From NCBI GenBank assembly GCA_947367285.1, contig CANBDB010000013.1, positions 1 to 19,840 of the forward strand: DNA of 19,840 bases, written 5' to 3'. Both the position numbers and the translations under genes were made by a program. Of the stretch, positions 1 through 8,450 are shown in pieces (position 1 is the stretch's first letter; each line of letters opens with the position of its first letter). The notes beneath the pieces are model-generated. The model saw only the letters and a program-made list of their open reading frames with translations. It had not been told where the DNA came from and did no database searches. Source of the DNA: an uncultured Clostridia bacterium. GTDB lineage: Bacteria; Bacillota; Clostridia; Oscillospirales; CAG-272.

Positions 1-123
1 GAATATGATTTTTCTGCATTTAATTCTTTGATAGCAGTAAATTTTACTTCAAATCTAACTCCGCTTAACGATACCTCCTTTCCACCTCTTTCAATTTTTT
101 TATGTATGAAAGAGGCATATATT
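1..123 (-). other. Region after yqeK; possible 5' end of a further gene, unresolved
   Basis: This is the minus-strand sequence downstream of yqeK up to the window edge. It contains a strong ribosome-binding-like sequence, GGAAAGGAGG (83 down to 74), but no ATG, GTG or TTG at a workable distance. One frame is open right to the edge and reads VSLSGVRFEVKFTAIKELNA. A different frame has an ATG at 118 followed by 17 codons (MPLSYIKKLKEVERRYR) ending in TAA at 65-67. The two frames are related by a -1 step and meet at a run of seven A residues (101 down to 95). A second ATG at 19 (MQKNHI) has no good ribosome binding site. In relatives yqeK is usually followed by an LCP-family gene or rsfS, but nothing visible matches either. 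I cannot assign a product. Confidence 0.25.
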
Positions 124-753
124 TTAGCTGTTCATTATAAGGAAATTTCTTGCCTCAAGCGTAGTTTTATCTATGAGCTTGCCGTCGTCAATAAGTCCGC
201 GAATGGTAAAGTCATAGGATTTTATAAGAGTGTGGTTGAGATGAGCCACCTTTTCCTCTTCGCTTGCCGATTCAAAATCAAAGTTAAAGAAGAATTCACG
301 AAGCTCAACGCAATCCGAAAACTTGCGCGACATATCTATGTAGTCCGCAAGATAGATGATTTTTTCAAGAATCGTCATATCCGCCCTGCCGGTCGTATGG
401 TATCTAACCGCACCTATAAGCTCGGGAGTTGCAAACTCCGCATACTGCCCCGGGATAACGAGAGCTGCGGTCTTTGCGTGAAACATTTTTGGCGATTTTT
501 TGTCCGACTCGCTCACGAGTACTCCGTTTTGCTCAAAAATCGCAATATGCTCCTCTGCGCTTTTCTCCTTCGTTATATCATGAAGGAGCGCCGCCGCGCG
601 AAGCACGGAAATGCACTCGGGCACATATATAGCGCCAAGGCGCGCCGCCATTTTTTCCACCTCAAGGGTGTGAAAATAACGTTTTTCGCTCATTCCCTCG
701 CCAACTTTTTTTCTCAATTTGTCAAGCATTTCTTCGGTAAAATTATTATTCAT
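124..753 (-). CDS. yqeK: YqeK-type HD-domain hydrolase (Ap4A / nucleotide phosphohydrolase family)
   Basis: The product is 209 residues and belongs to the YqeK branch of the HD superfamily. Characterised members are cytoplasmic metal-dependent enzymes that cleave diadenosine tetraphosphate symmetrically to ADP. Visible metal-binding motifs are His28 (RYFHTLEVE), the His58-Asp59 pair (LLHDITKEK), His92 (MFHAKTAA), His119 in YHTTGR and Asp137 (YLADYI), in the family order. The start is supported by GAGG five bases upstream of the ATG. The gene follows nadD by 61 bases, the usual yhbY-nadD-yqeK order of Firmicutes, and is probably cotranscribed with it. The family name is secure. The physiological substrate is inferred from the family. 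Confidence 0.93.
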   Translation of the reverse strand: MNNNFTEEMLDKLRKKVGEGMSEKRYFHTLEVEKMAARLGAIYVPECISVLRAAALLHDITKEKSAEEHIAIFEQNGVLVSESDKKSPKMFHAKTAALVIPGQYAEFATPELIGAVRYHTTGRADMTILEKIIYLADYIDMSRKFSDCVELREFFFNFDFESASEEEKVAHLNHTLIKSYDFTIRGLIDDGKLIDKTTLEARNFLIMNS

Positions 754-814
754 ATAAACCTCACTCTATATGCGTATCATTTGAACGGACAAAATTTTAC
801 AAAATAAATAAAAA

Positions 815-1426
815 TTACAAATAAAGCTTGTTTTCCTTAATATACTGAGCCACTTTTTCGGGCACGAGATGGGAGATGTCCTCTCCGTTTTTAACCATAT
901 TTCGTATTTGTGTGGACGAAAGCTCGATCTCGGGAGTCATAATTCTACGGCAAATTTTACCGTATTCATTTAAGTACTTGGTATTTTTTTCAATAATTTG
1001 CTTTTCAAGAAGCTTATCACTCTCACGGCGCACGTAAGTGGGATAGCAAAGCTTAAAAATCTCGTCAACACCGCGCCAGGTGTCGAGCTTGAGCGCCATA
1101 TCCGTTCCCACAAGCATAAAGAGGCGTCTATCTTCTCTTGCAAGTGAGCGAAGCGTATCCACGGTATAGCTTATTCCACCGCGCTCGATCTCCATATCGC
1201 TTACGATAACACCAGCCTCGCCTTCAAAGGCAAGCTCGCACATCTTGAGTCTGTGGTGTGCGTCATCACCTTGATCACGAATTTTTTCGGGTGTAAGGCA
1301 GGTCGGAATAACAAAAAGGTAATGTAGCTGCATTTGGTCCATAAATGCTTTTGCCGCATTTACGTGGCCGTTGTGTATGGGCGCGAAAGTTCCGCCGTAT
1401 ATACCAATTCTTGTAATCTCATCCAT
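815..1426 (-). CDS. nadD: Nicotinate-nucleotide adenylyltransferase
   Basis: NadD transfers AMP from ATP to nicotinate mononucleotide to form deamido-NAD, an essential step of NAD synthesis in the cytoplasm. The product is 203 residues, normal for the family. It starts with the nucleotidyltransferase P-loop-like motif GGTFAPIHNGH (residues 11-21), which carries the HxGH signature as HNGH. Near the C-terminus it has the second ATP-binding motif, ELSSTQIR, matching the family ISSTxIR. The ATG lies two bases after the yhbY stop. Only a weak GAG-type ribosome binding site is visible, so translation may be coupled to yhbY. Together with yhbY and yqeK it forms a conserved Firmicutes block. Confidence 0.97.
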   Translation of the reverse strand: MDEITRIGIYGGTFAPIHNGHVNAAKAFMDQMQLHYLFVIPTCLTPEKIRDQGDDAHHRLKMCELAFEGEAGVIVSDMEIERGGISYTVDTLRSLAREDRRLFMLVGTDMALKLDTWRGVDEIFKLCYPTYVRRESDKLLEKQIIEKNTKYLNEYGKICRRIMTPEIELSSTQIRNMVKNGEDISHLVPEKVAQYIKENKLYL

Positions 1427-1428
1427 AA

Positions 1429-1716
1429 TTAAATCTCGATTCTCTTTTTAGTTTTGCTCTCGCGGTAAAGAATAACCTTTCTTCCGATAACCGCAACCAC
1501 CTCGGAGTGTGTAGCCTTTGCAAGCTCCTCAGCCATGTCTCTTACGGTGTAATCACAGTTCTCAAGCATGGAAAGCTTGATAAGCTCCCTTGCCTCAAGC
1601 GCATCGGAAACGGTCTTAGCGAGGTTTTCCGAAATTCCGCCCTTTCCTATTTGCATAATGGGCTGAATTTGTGCCGCCATTGATCTGAGTGCGGCTCTCT
1701 CTTTTGAATTCAACAT
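1429..1716 (-). CDS. yhbY: YhbY / CRS1-YhbY (CRM) domain RNA-binding protein
   Basis: This small protein (95 residues from the chosen start) is a single CRM domain, a fold found in bacterial YhbY and plant intron-splicing factors. YhbY associates with pre-50S ribosomal particles, so a role in large-subunit assembly is likely. Visible family features are the opening LNSKERAALR, the IGKGG loop that corresponds to the GxxG RNA-binding loop, and the following KLSMLENC strand. I choose the ATG at 1716 because GGAG lies six bases upstream and the family normally begins MLTxKQRxxLR. An in-frame ATG at 1728 would add MEKN and starts directly next to the stop of the upstream gene, so it cannot be excluded. 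Confidence 0.92.
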   Translation of the reverse strand: MLNSKERAALRSMAAQIQPIMQIGKGGISENLAKTVSDALEARELIKLSMLENCDYTVRDMAEELAKATHSEVVAVIGRKVILYRESKTKKRIEI

Positions 1717-1728
1717 ATTTTTCTCCAT

Positions 1729-2205
1729 TTATTTTCCAAACCCTTCCGCCGCAAGCTTTCCTAAAAGCTCATCACAGTTGGGTGAAAAAATTCTTATACA
1801 TTTATCGTAGTCAAGAAAGATATTCAAAAAGATATCGTCGGAAACGGAAATCTTTTTAATATCGTTCTTCTTTATTTCAAATTTTATCGGTTTTTCATTT
1901 TCAGTTGAGATAATAAACATACTATGCTTGGTGGTGACCATAAAACCGACCCTTATCTCCTGCCCCACAACGTAGCTAACTCTCTCATCAAGAACGATTG
2001 GGTCTCCAATCTCCTTTTTGAGTGGAACGAATTTTCTATCCGCAAAAGCAAAGCCCGCGGGGATAATGATTGACAAAATAAGTGTTGTAATCGCACCAAA
2101 AAGCACACTGATTGCCGTGTCTTCAAAGCTTGAGAGCAGCAAAAACGTAACAACGCCGCCGCAAATACTGAAAACAAAAAGCGATGTCGTATAATATCTA
2201 CTCAT
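1729..2205 (-). CDS. Small two-TM membrane protein with possible PH-like C-terminal domain, uncharacterised
   Basis: I do not recognise a named family. From the chosen ATG the product is 158 residues. Two hydrophobic segments (about residues 8-27 and 33-54) form an N-terminal membrane hairpin. The remaining ~100 residues are polar and probably cytoplasmic. That part (roughly 80-150) alternates short beta-like strands such as VGFMVTTKHSMFII, KPIKFEIKKNDIKKI and KCIRIF. This resembles bacterial PH/GRAM-like domains, but it is a reading by eye. The ATG at 2205 overlaps the rdgB stop (TAATG) and has GGAG 11 bases upstream. A longer reading frame from 2241 lies inside rdgB and is unlikely. The tight fit between rdgB and yhbY means it belongs to this operon. 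Confidence 0.75.
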   Translation of the reverse strand: MSRYYTTSLFVFSICGGVVTFLLLSSFEDTAISVLFGAITTLILSIIIPAGFAFADRKFVPLKKEIGDPIVLDERVSYVVGQEIRVGFMVTTKHSMFIISTENEKPIKFEIKKNDIKKISVSDDIFLNIFLDYDKCIRIFSPNCDELLGKLAAEGFGK

Positions 2206-2822
2206 TAATTTTTCAACTCCTGAATTTCGAGCACCCTGCAAAACTTCTTTGCAAAAAGCTCGGTTGCCACAGCTCTGTGGCTTATTTCGTTTTTCTCATC
2301 GGGCAAAAGCTCGCCGAAGGTCTTTCCGTATTTTTCAACGAAGAACATGGGGTCATATCCAAAGCCGCCCTCGCCTCTTTCCTCGTGAAGAAGTGTTCCG
2401 CGACATTCACCGCGCACCACAAAATCCTCGTAGGGCAAGTCGCTTGGAAAAGCGCATGCTATGGCGCTAACGAAGGCGCAGGAGCGATTTGTCTCGTCCT
2501 TCATATCAAAGAGGAGCTTTTGGTTGTTCTTCTTATCGTTGCCGTGCTCGCCTGCGTAGCGCGCGGAATATATTCCGGGTGCGCCGCCCAGTGCATCAAC
2601 GGAAAGTCCCGAATCGTCGGCAACACCAATGTAGCCGTATTTTGCCACAGTGCGCGCCTTGATCATTGCGTTTTCTTCAAACGTCTCCCCGTCCTCAACG
2701 ATATCATCCAAAATACCAACTTCCTTCATTGAAAGTACAGTAGCATTGGGACAATATTTTTTAAGTATTGCGCCAAATTCTTCAATTTTATGCTTGTTGC
2801 CCGATGCAAAAACTATTTTCAT
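2205..2822 (-). CDS. rdgB: XTP/dITP pyrophosphatase (RdgB/HAM1 family)
   Basis: The enzyme hydrolyses non-canonical purine triphosphates (dITP, XTP, ITP) to monophosphates, keeping deaminated bases out of DNA and RNA. The product is 205 residues, the usual length. It opens with the family motif FASGNKHKIEEF, in which SGNxxK binds the triphosphate. It then has DDSGLSVDALGGAPGIYSAR, holding the catalytic and metal-binding acidic residues, followed by GGFGYDPMFF and the C-terminal ISHRA motif. GGAG lies five bases before the ATG. The gene follows ftsY by 12 bases, and its stop overlaps the start of the next membrane-protein gene. All parts look intact. Confidence 0.97.
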   Translation of the reverse strand: MKIVFASGNKHKIEEFGAILKKYCPNATVLSMKEVGILDDIVEDGETFEENAMIKARTVAKYGYIGVADDSGLSVDALGGAPGIYSARYAGEHGNDKKNNQKLLFDMKDETNRSCAFVSAIACAFPSDLPYEDFVVRGECRGTLLHEERGEGGFGYDPMFFVEKYGKTFGELLPDEKNEISHRAVATELFAKKFCRVLEIQELKN

Positions 2823-2834
2823 AAATACTCCAAA

Positions 2835-3740
2835 TTATTCAAACAATGCTGAAATAAATTCCTCGGCAGAAAAGGGCTGCATATCGTCAATCTTTTCGCC
2901 CACGCCAATGAATTTTACGGGAATACCAAGCTCGCGCTTGATAGAAAGCACAATTCCGCCCTTGGCAGTTCCGTCGAGCTTGTTGAGAACTAGACCCGTG
3001 ATCTCAGCCGCGTTCTTAAATTCCTTCGCCTGAAGTACCGCATTTTGTCCCGTGGTCGCGTCAAGCACGAGAAGGTTCTCTCGGCTCGCGTCGGGAAGCT
3101 CGCGGGCGATAACTCTATTTATCTTCTCAAGCTCGTTCATAAGGTTCTTCTTGTTGTGAAGTCGTCCTGCCGTATCCACGATAAGAACGTCCGCGCCCTT
3201 ATTCTTTGCATAGCTGATAGCATCAAAAACTACAGCCGCAGGGTCGCTTCCCTCGCTTTGCTTAACGAGGTCAACTCCACTTCTCTCACACCATACCGCA
3301 AGCTGATCAATAGCTGCCGCGCGGAACGTATCCGCCGCCGCAACAACGACCTTTTTGCCGTCGGCACGGAGCTTGTTGGAGATCTTACCGATAGAGGTGG
3401 TCTTGCCCGCTCCGTTTACACCAATAACGAGAATTACAGAGGGCTTTGTTTCAAGCTTCAAGGGCTGACCCTCACCGATCATCTCCTTGAGCGTATTTTT
3501 AAGGAAAGCTCTAACCTCGTCGGCATCCTTAATCTTTTCTTCCTTAATATCGTGGCGGAGCTTTTCTATAATCTCGTCGGTTGCACCTGCACCTACGTCG
3601 GCACAAATGAGCATTTCCTCAAGCTCCTCCAAAAGATCCTCATCAACCTTGGTAAATGCCTTAAGCATTTGGTCAATGGGCGCAAAGAGCGCTTTTTTTG
3701 TTTTTTGAAGTCCTGCCTTCAATTTATCCAAAAATGCCAT
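2835..3740 (-). CDS. ftsY: Signal recognition particle receptor FtsY
   Basis: FtsY is the membrane-associated GTPase that docks the signal recognition particle and its ribosome at the Sec translocon. The product is 301 residues. It has an N domain (about 1-95, helical) and a G domain with GVNGAGKTT (107-115, P-loop), DTFRAAA, DTAGR and the NKLDGTAKGG specificity region. It lacks the long acidic A domain of the enterobacterial protein, as is usual in Firmicutes. The start at 3740 is chosen because AAGGAAGGAG lies about seven bases upstream and MAFLDKLKAGL matches family N-termini. An upstream ATG at 3767 is inside smc and is unlikely. The gene overlaps the end of smc by 17 bases in another frame, which suggests translational coupling. 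Confidence 0.97.
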   Translation of the reverse strand: MAFLDKLKAGLQKTKKALFAPIDQMLKAFTKVDEDLLEELEEMLICADVGAGATDEIIEKLRHDIKEEKIKDADEVRAFLKNTLKEMIGEGQPLKLETKPSVILVIGVNGAGKTTSIGKISNKLRADGKKVVVAAADTFRAAAIDQLAVWCERSGVDLVKQSEGSDPAAVVFDAISYAKNKGADVLIVDTAGRLHNKKNLMNELEKINRVIARELPDASRENLLVLDATTGQNAVLQAKEFKNAAEITGLVLNKLDGTAKGGIVLSIKRELGIPVKFIGVGEKIDDMQPFSAEEFISALFE

Positions 3741-6700
3741 CCCAATCTCCTTCCTTCTTCTTAGCAATATCAGCGACGTTCAAAGAGAGTATCTTTGAAA
3801 TGCCGTGCTCGGGCATAGTTACGCCGTAAAGACGGTTTGCACTCTCCATAGTACCACGTCTGTGCGTGATAAGAATGAACTGTGTACCGCCGGTATATTT
3901 CTTAATATATTCCGAGAAACGTGATACGTTTGCCTCGTCAAGTGCCGCCTCGATCTCGTCAAGGATACAGAAGGGCGAGGGGTTGACCTGAAGCACCGCA
4001 AAGAAGAGCGCAATAGCAATAAATGCCTGCTCACCACCGGAAAGCTGCATAAGATTTTTAATAATCTTTCCGGGAGGTGCGGCTTTGATCTCAATGCCGC
4101 AGTTAAGCACGTCCTCGGGATCCGTGAGCTGAAGCTCGGCATAACCGCCGCCGAAAAGCTCGCAGAATACTCGATTAAAGTTCTCGTTAATCTTATTAAA
4201 TGACTCAATGAACGAGATCTTCATCTCACCGTCGAGCTGAGCGATAATCTTTTCAAGCTCAACCTTGGATGCAGTAAGGTCGCGGATTTGCTTATCCATA
4301 TAATCGTAGCGTTCCTTAACCTCTTTGTATTTATTCACCGCGTCAAGGTCAACGTTTCCGATTGCACGCAATTTGTTGCGGCACTCAGTTTGAAGCTTGG
4401 CAAGCGCGGGGCGCTCCTCAGGAGTGATTTCCTCATATCCAAGCTCCATAGCCTGATTTCTCGTGAGCTCGTGGTCATCCCAAAGCTTGCTTGAGAGCTT
4501 GTCATAATCATTTTTAAGATTTGTAAGTTTATTTTCGTTAATAGAGTTTTCTCTAAAGAGAATATCCTTTTGAGAGGTCTTTTCCTTGATCTTTACGTTA
4601 ACCGCGTTGATCTTTCTCTCATACTCAGTACCGTTTTTCTCAAGACGCGCTCTCTCCTCGTTAAGAGCTGCAAGAGCCGCTTCTCCCTCGGAAAGTATCT
4701 CGCGATTTGCGCGTCTTTCTTCCTCAAGGGCAACGAGTCTTTCACGGTACTCCTTAACCTTTTCATCCTGACCTTCAATATCACCCTTGAGAGATTCGAT
4801 AAGCTCTCTATTCTTCTCAATAAGGAGATTTTCGGTCTCTATATCCTTTTGAAGCTCATTGATGCGAATGTAGATCGCGGTGAGGGCATTGGAAAGCTCA
4901 TCCTTCTTGTCAATAAAGCTGTTCTTTTCAACGTCTTTGTCACTGCGTATCTCCGCAATAGCGGATATCTTTTCGTCATAGGCGGCAATTTGCTCTGTAA
5001 GAGTAGCAAAATCCTCTTCATAGCGCTCGCGCATTCTAACGATATTATCGTAATCCTCTTGGAGCTTCTCCATAAGGGTTTTGTTTGCGTCAATTTTCGC
5101 GTTGATTTGCTGGAGCTTAGTATTTTCGCTTCCCGCCATAAGCGCGATAATCTTTTTTCTATCCTCAAGTGCACCGATCTCGCGTTCCGCCTTTTCAATG
5201 CTTGAGGCAAGGGATTTGTGTGTTTCGGAGAGCTTGCTTATTGACTCCTCGATCTTCTTACACTCTTCCTCGAGCTTCTTCACCTCTCCTGCGCGTGACA
5301 AAATGCTTTGTCCGTGCTTAACTGAACCACCGGTGAATGAACCTCCAACGTTGATTTGCTGACCGTCAAGAGTAATGGCGCGAACCTTATAGCCCAAGGA
5401 TTTTGCCATCTCGGTAGCATTGTCTATATTGTCAAATACCGCAATTCGACCAAGCATATATGAAACCACGTTCAAATATTCACTCTTGGTGGTAACAAGG
5501 TCGTCGGCAAATGCGATAAATCCGCGGAAGCCTGAAGCATCCTTCAATTCCTTGGAAATGTTGGGCGCTTTAATGGCGGTAAGGGGCATAAACGTCGCTC
5601 TACCCTGCTCGTGACGTTTGAGCGAAAGCATCGCAGCCTTGGCAACACTCTCATTCTCAACTACGATATTTTGAATTGATGCGCCGAGGGATGTCTCAAC
5701 TGCAACAACGTATTTATCCTCAACGGAAATGAGCTTTGATACGGGGCCGTGAATCTTGCCCACACTTGTGCCGTCAGCACCTACGAGCTTGCCCTCGGAG
5801 TAGGACTTCATTACAAATCGAACACTGTTGTTGTAGCCCTCGAACTGATCGTCCATCGCCTTATATGTATCAATTCTCTGTCTTGTGGATTGCAAAAGAA
5901 GCTTCTTTTGTGTAAGCTCCTCGTCAAGCCCCTCCTTTTGTTGAAGAGTTCTATCAAGGGACTCACTAAGCTCCGCAATTTTCTCATCGCTTCTCGCAAT
6001 ATCCTCGTTGTACTCGTCAACGGTGCGCTGGGTTGCCTTTTGAGATTTTGTAAGCTCGTCATCAATGCGGGCATACTCCTGCATTTCGGAAACCAAACTG
6101 TCGTTCTTGTCGTTATCCGTGCTCTTGGCATTTTCAATAACGGAAAGGCGCACCTTGAGTTGCATCTCCTCGGATTCAAGCGCTCTCATATCGGAGAAAG
6201 CGGTATCGATCTCATTTTCAAGACGAGCAATTTCACCTTCAAGACGAGCAATCTCGTCCTCGGTATCGTCGTGCTCTTTGAATTTTATCTTTGCCTCGTT
6301 TTTGATTTGTTCAATCTTGGCAAGATGTTCTTCAATCTCGCGATTTTGCGCATCAATGCTTGCGCGGATAGCATCCTTAGCATCACCACTTGCATCAATG
6401 AGGGATTGAATATGTAAAGCATCATTCTCGTTTACACGATACGTGCTTTCAAGCTTATGATTTTTGTCAGTTTGCTCGCGAATGAGCGTGAGCAATCTCT
6501 CGGACTCGTAACGATTGCTTTGAGATATCTCGGTGAGGCGGTCTCTTTGCGCTTCAAATGAAGCAATAGCCTCCTCAGCCGCCGCAAGCTCAAAGCTTGA
6601 CTGCTTATAAAGACCCTCGATACGCGCGATATCGTTTCTATACTTCTCGGTGTCGAAGAACCAAAGCTGAACGTCAACCTTCTTTTTAGTTTCAAGAAGC

Positions 6701-7356
6701 TCAATAGCTCGCTTTGCCTTTTCGGCTTCCTTTTCAAGAGGTCCAACCTGCGCGCTTATCTCAACGAAGATATCGTTGATACGAGTCATATTGTCCTCGG
6801 TCTGCGCGAGCTTTCTCTCACTCTCGGTCTTCTTGTGACGGAACTTTGCAATACCAGAGGCGTCCTCAAAGATACTTCTTCTATCTTCGCTCTTACGGGA
6901 AATTATCTCCGCAATTTTACCCTGACCTATAATGGAATAGCCCTCACGTCCGATACCCGTGTTCATAAAGAGCTCGTAGATATCACGAAGGCGCACTGCC
7001 CTCTTGTTTATAAAATATTCACTTTCTCCCGAGCGGTAGTAACGGCGAGTTACAATTACCTCATCATAGGGCGCGTCAAGACGGTTTTCAGTGTCGGTGT
7101 TGTCAAAGGTTACCGAAACCTCGGCAAAGCCCATGGGCTTGCGCGAATCCGCACCGCCGAAAATTACGTCCTCCATCTTGCTTCCACGCAAGCTCTTGGA
7201 CGAAATTTCACCAAGAACCCAACGCATCGCGTCCGAGATATTTGATTTACCGCTTCCGTTAGGGCCTACGATTACCGTAGCGCCGTGCTCGAATGTGAGT
7301 TTTGTCTTGTCAGGGAAAGATTTAAATCCCTGCATCTCTAAGCTCTTTAAGTACAA
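3724..7356 (-). CDS. smc: Chromosome segregation ATPase SMC
   Basis: SMC is the core of the SMC-ScpA-ScpB condensin that organises and separates chromosomes. The product is full length at 1210 residues. The N-terminal ATPase half carries the Walker A motif GPNGSGKSN (31-39). Two long coiled-coil arms flank a hinge domain (about 515-660, with conserved-looking GGSFTGG near its end). The C-terminal half has the ABC signature LSGGEQAF (from 1105) and the Walker B motif FCILDE (1129-1134). The start codon is TTG, with AAAGGAGG eight to nine bases upstream. The nearest ATG is out of frame and gives only five codons. The 3' end overlaps ftsY. The rnc - radical SAM - smc - ftsY order is typical of Clostridia. 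Confidence 0.98.
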   Translation of the reverse strand: MYLKSLEMQGFKSFPDKTKLTFEHGATVIVGPNGSGKSNISDAMRWVLGEISSKSLRGSKMEDVIFGGADSRKPMGFAEVSVTFDNTDTENRLDAPYDEVIVTRRYYRSGESEYFINKRAVRLRDIYELFMNTGIGREGYSIIGQGKIAEIISRKSEDRRSIFEDASGIAKFRHKKTESERKLAQTEDNMTRINDIFVEISAQVGPLEKEAEKAKRAIELLETKKKVDVQLWFFDTEKYRNDIARIEGLYKQSSFELAAAEEAIASFEAQRDRLTEISQSNRYESERLLTLIREQTDKNHKLESTYRVNENDALHIQSLIDASGDAKDAIRASIDAQNREIEEHLAKIEQIKNEAKIKFKEHDDTEDEIARLEGEIARLENEIDTAFSDMRALESEEMQLKVRLSVIENAKSTDNDKNDSLVSEMQEYARIDDELTKSQKATQRTVDEYNEDIARSDEKIAELSESLDRTLQQKEGLDEELTQKKLLLQSTRQRIDTYKAMDDQFEGYNNSVRFVMKSYSEGKLVGADGTSVGKIHGPVSKLISVEDKYVVAVETSLGASIQNIVVENESVAKAAMLSLKRHEQGRATFMPLTAIKAPNISKELKDASGFRGFIAFADDLVTTKSEYLNVVSYMLGRIAVFDNIDNATEMAKSLGYKVRAITLDGQQINVGGSFTGGSVKHGQSILSRAGEVKKLEEECKKIEESISKLSETHKSLASSIEKAEREIGALEDRKKIIALMAGSENTKLQQINAKIDANKTLMEKLQEDYDNIVRMRERYEEDFATLTEQIAAYDEKISAIAEIRSDKDVEKNSFIDKKDELSNALTAIYIRINELQKDIETENLLIEKNRELIESLKGDIEGQDEKVKEYRERLVALEEERRANREILSEGEAALAALNEERARLEKNGTEYERKINAVNVKIKEKTSQKDILFRENSINENKLTNLKNDYDKLSSKLWDDHELTRNQAMELGYEEITPEERPALAKLQTECRNKLRAIGNVDLDAVNKYKEVKERYDYMDKQIRDLTASKVELEKIIAQLDGEMKISFIESFNKINENFNRVFCELFGGGYAELQLTDPEDVLNCGIEIKAAPPGKIIKNLMQLSGGEQAFIAIALFFAVLQVNPSPFCILDEIEAALDEANVSRFSEYIKKYTGGTQFILITHRRGTMESANRLYGVTMPEHGISKILSLNVADIAKKKEGDWDGIFG

Positions 7357-7395
7357 AGCTGCATCCTCCTTTTTAGGTAGGTCTTATAAATTATA

Positions 7396-8409
7396 TTAAT
7401 AAGTTATTATTATATTATACCTCAAAAGTTCGTCTTTTTCAAGAACTTTAACTCTCTTTATTTGGTATTTTTGACAAATTTTTTCTATATTTTTTCGTTT
7501 TTGACCAACGGTTTTGGAAATTTCACCCCTGGGGCAATAAATAACTATATTTTCGGGAATTTGTCCCTCGAATTTGTTATCAATTTCCTCGCAAATTTTA
7601 TCGAGATAAAGCGCACTCATTGAAAGCTCTCCAATGGCACTGTGATTAGCTCCTCCTGCTACGCAGGTCTCGTCGGAGAGGTTCTCACCCGACTGCAAAC
7701 CGACTCGAATGCAGGGCACGTCATTTTCCACAAAAATCTTAAGCGCCTCTTTGGTGCGTTCAACCGCTTCCCCGTTTGTGAGCGCAGTATATTTTCCGTC
7801 CTGCATCATGGCGCAAAGCTCGGTATCATAGAACACAACGGTGGGATATATTCTCGCACCGTCCGCCCCCATCTCACAAATTTTCCTCGCGGTGTAAACT
7901 TCTTTTTCGACACTTGATTGCGGAAGACCGATCATCATTTGTCCAATGAGCGAAAATCCGCGCTTTTTGATCATCTCACAAGCTTTTTCCGCCTGAAGTG
8001 AATCGTGTCCGCGCTTGCTTGCTAATAATACCTCGTTGTCCATACTTTGAAGTCCAAGCTCAATCGTCTTGACCGCAAATTGCGACAAAATGTCCAAAAT
8101 CTCATCACTTATATAGTCGGGTCGAGTGGAGAGTCTAATAGACTTTACCCTGCCCTCATCAACGTATTTTTGAGCGAGAGAAAGCAGGTCGATCATAAGT
8201 TTTCTATCAATTCCCGTGAACGAACCGCCAAAGAAAGCGATCTCTACTTCATCCTCTAAAGAAACCGTCGAGAGCGACGTTTCAATTTCCGCTTCAACCC
8301 TTGAAATATCAAAGCTGAGCCTGCCTGAAATAGAACGTTGATTGCAAAAAACGCACATATTCGGACAACCCATATGGGGTATAAAAATAGGTATATTTAT
8401 ATGTCTCAC
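7396..8409 (-). CDS. Radical SAM protein, Elp3-like (no acetyltransferase domain)
   Basis: The product is a radical SAM enzyme. The cluster motif HMGCPNMCVFCNQ has the C-x3-C-x2-C spacing (Cys 15, 19 and 22 from the chosen start) that binds a 4Fe-4S cluster and cleaves S-adenosylmethionine. FFGGSFTGI follows, as in the Elp3/MiaB/NifB-type fold. It is about 337 residues and lacks the C-terminal GNAT domain of true Elp3. Proteins of this type are often found between rnc and smc in Clostridia, but I know of no settled substrate; RNA modification is only a guess. I favour the GTG at 8409 because AAAGGAGAG lies nine bases upstream and homologues begin close to HxxNIPIFxPH. An in-frame ATG at 8430 or GTG at 8442 is possible. 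Confidence 0.9.
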   Translation of the reverse strand: MRHINIPIFIPHMGCPNMCVFCNQRSISGRLSFDISRVEAEIETSLSTVSLEDEVEIAFFGGSFTGIDRKLMIDLLSLAQKYVDEGRVKSIRLSTRPDYISDEILDILSQFAVKTIELGLQSMDNEVLLASKRGHDSLQAEKACEMIKKRGFSLIGQMMIGLPQSSVEKEVYTARKICEMGADGARIYPTVVFYDTELCAMMQDGKYTALTNGEAVERTKEALKIFVENDVPCIRVGLQSGENLSDETCVAGGANHSAIGELSMSALYLDKICEEIDNKFEGQIPENIVIYCPRGEISKTVGQKRKNIEKICQKYQIKRVKVLEKDELLRYNIIITY

Positions 8410-8450
8410 ACCACTTTTCTCTCCTTTCATACGAATTTTCACCTTCTATT

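Noticed and set aside
61..85. Resemblance of AGG AGG TAT CGT TAA after yqeK to the prfB +1 frameshift site
   Set aside because: The spacing of the Shine-Dalgarno-like sequence is similar, but the +1 frame reaches a TAG after three codons and the peptide does not look like release factor 2.
765..792. A possible promoter before yqeK (TTGTCC, 16 bases, TATAGA on the minus strand)
   Set aside because: The predicted start would fall at about 758, downstream of the GAGG ribosome binding site, so it could not drive normal yqeK translation.
28..807. A 259-codon plus-strand open frame opposite yqeK
   Set aside because: It lies antisense to yqeK, whose HD motifs are all intact. Its translation has no recognisable family pattern, and it has no convincing promoter or ribosome binding site.
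2206..2241. A longer N-terminus for the small membrane protein (MQGARNSGVEKL...)
   Set aside because: The extra residues lie inside the rdgB C-terminal coding region. The internal ATG at 2205 has a ribosome binding site and the usual TAATG overlap.
3045..3764. A 239-codon plus-strand open frame opposite ftsY
   Set aside because: It is the antisense shadow of a highly conserved GTPase gene. The composition is what reverse-strand reading of ftsY codons gives, and no start signal supports it.
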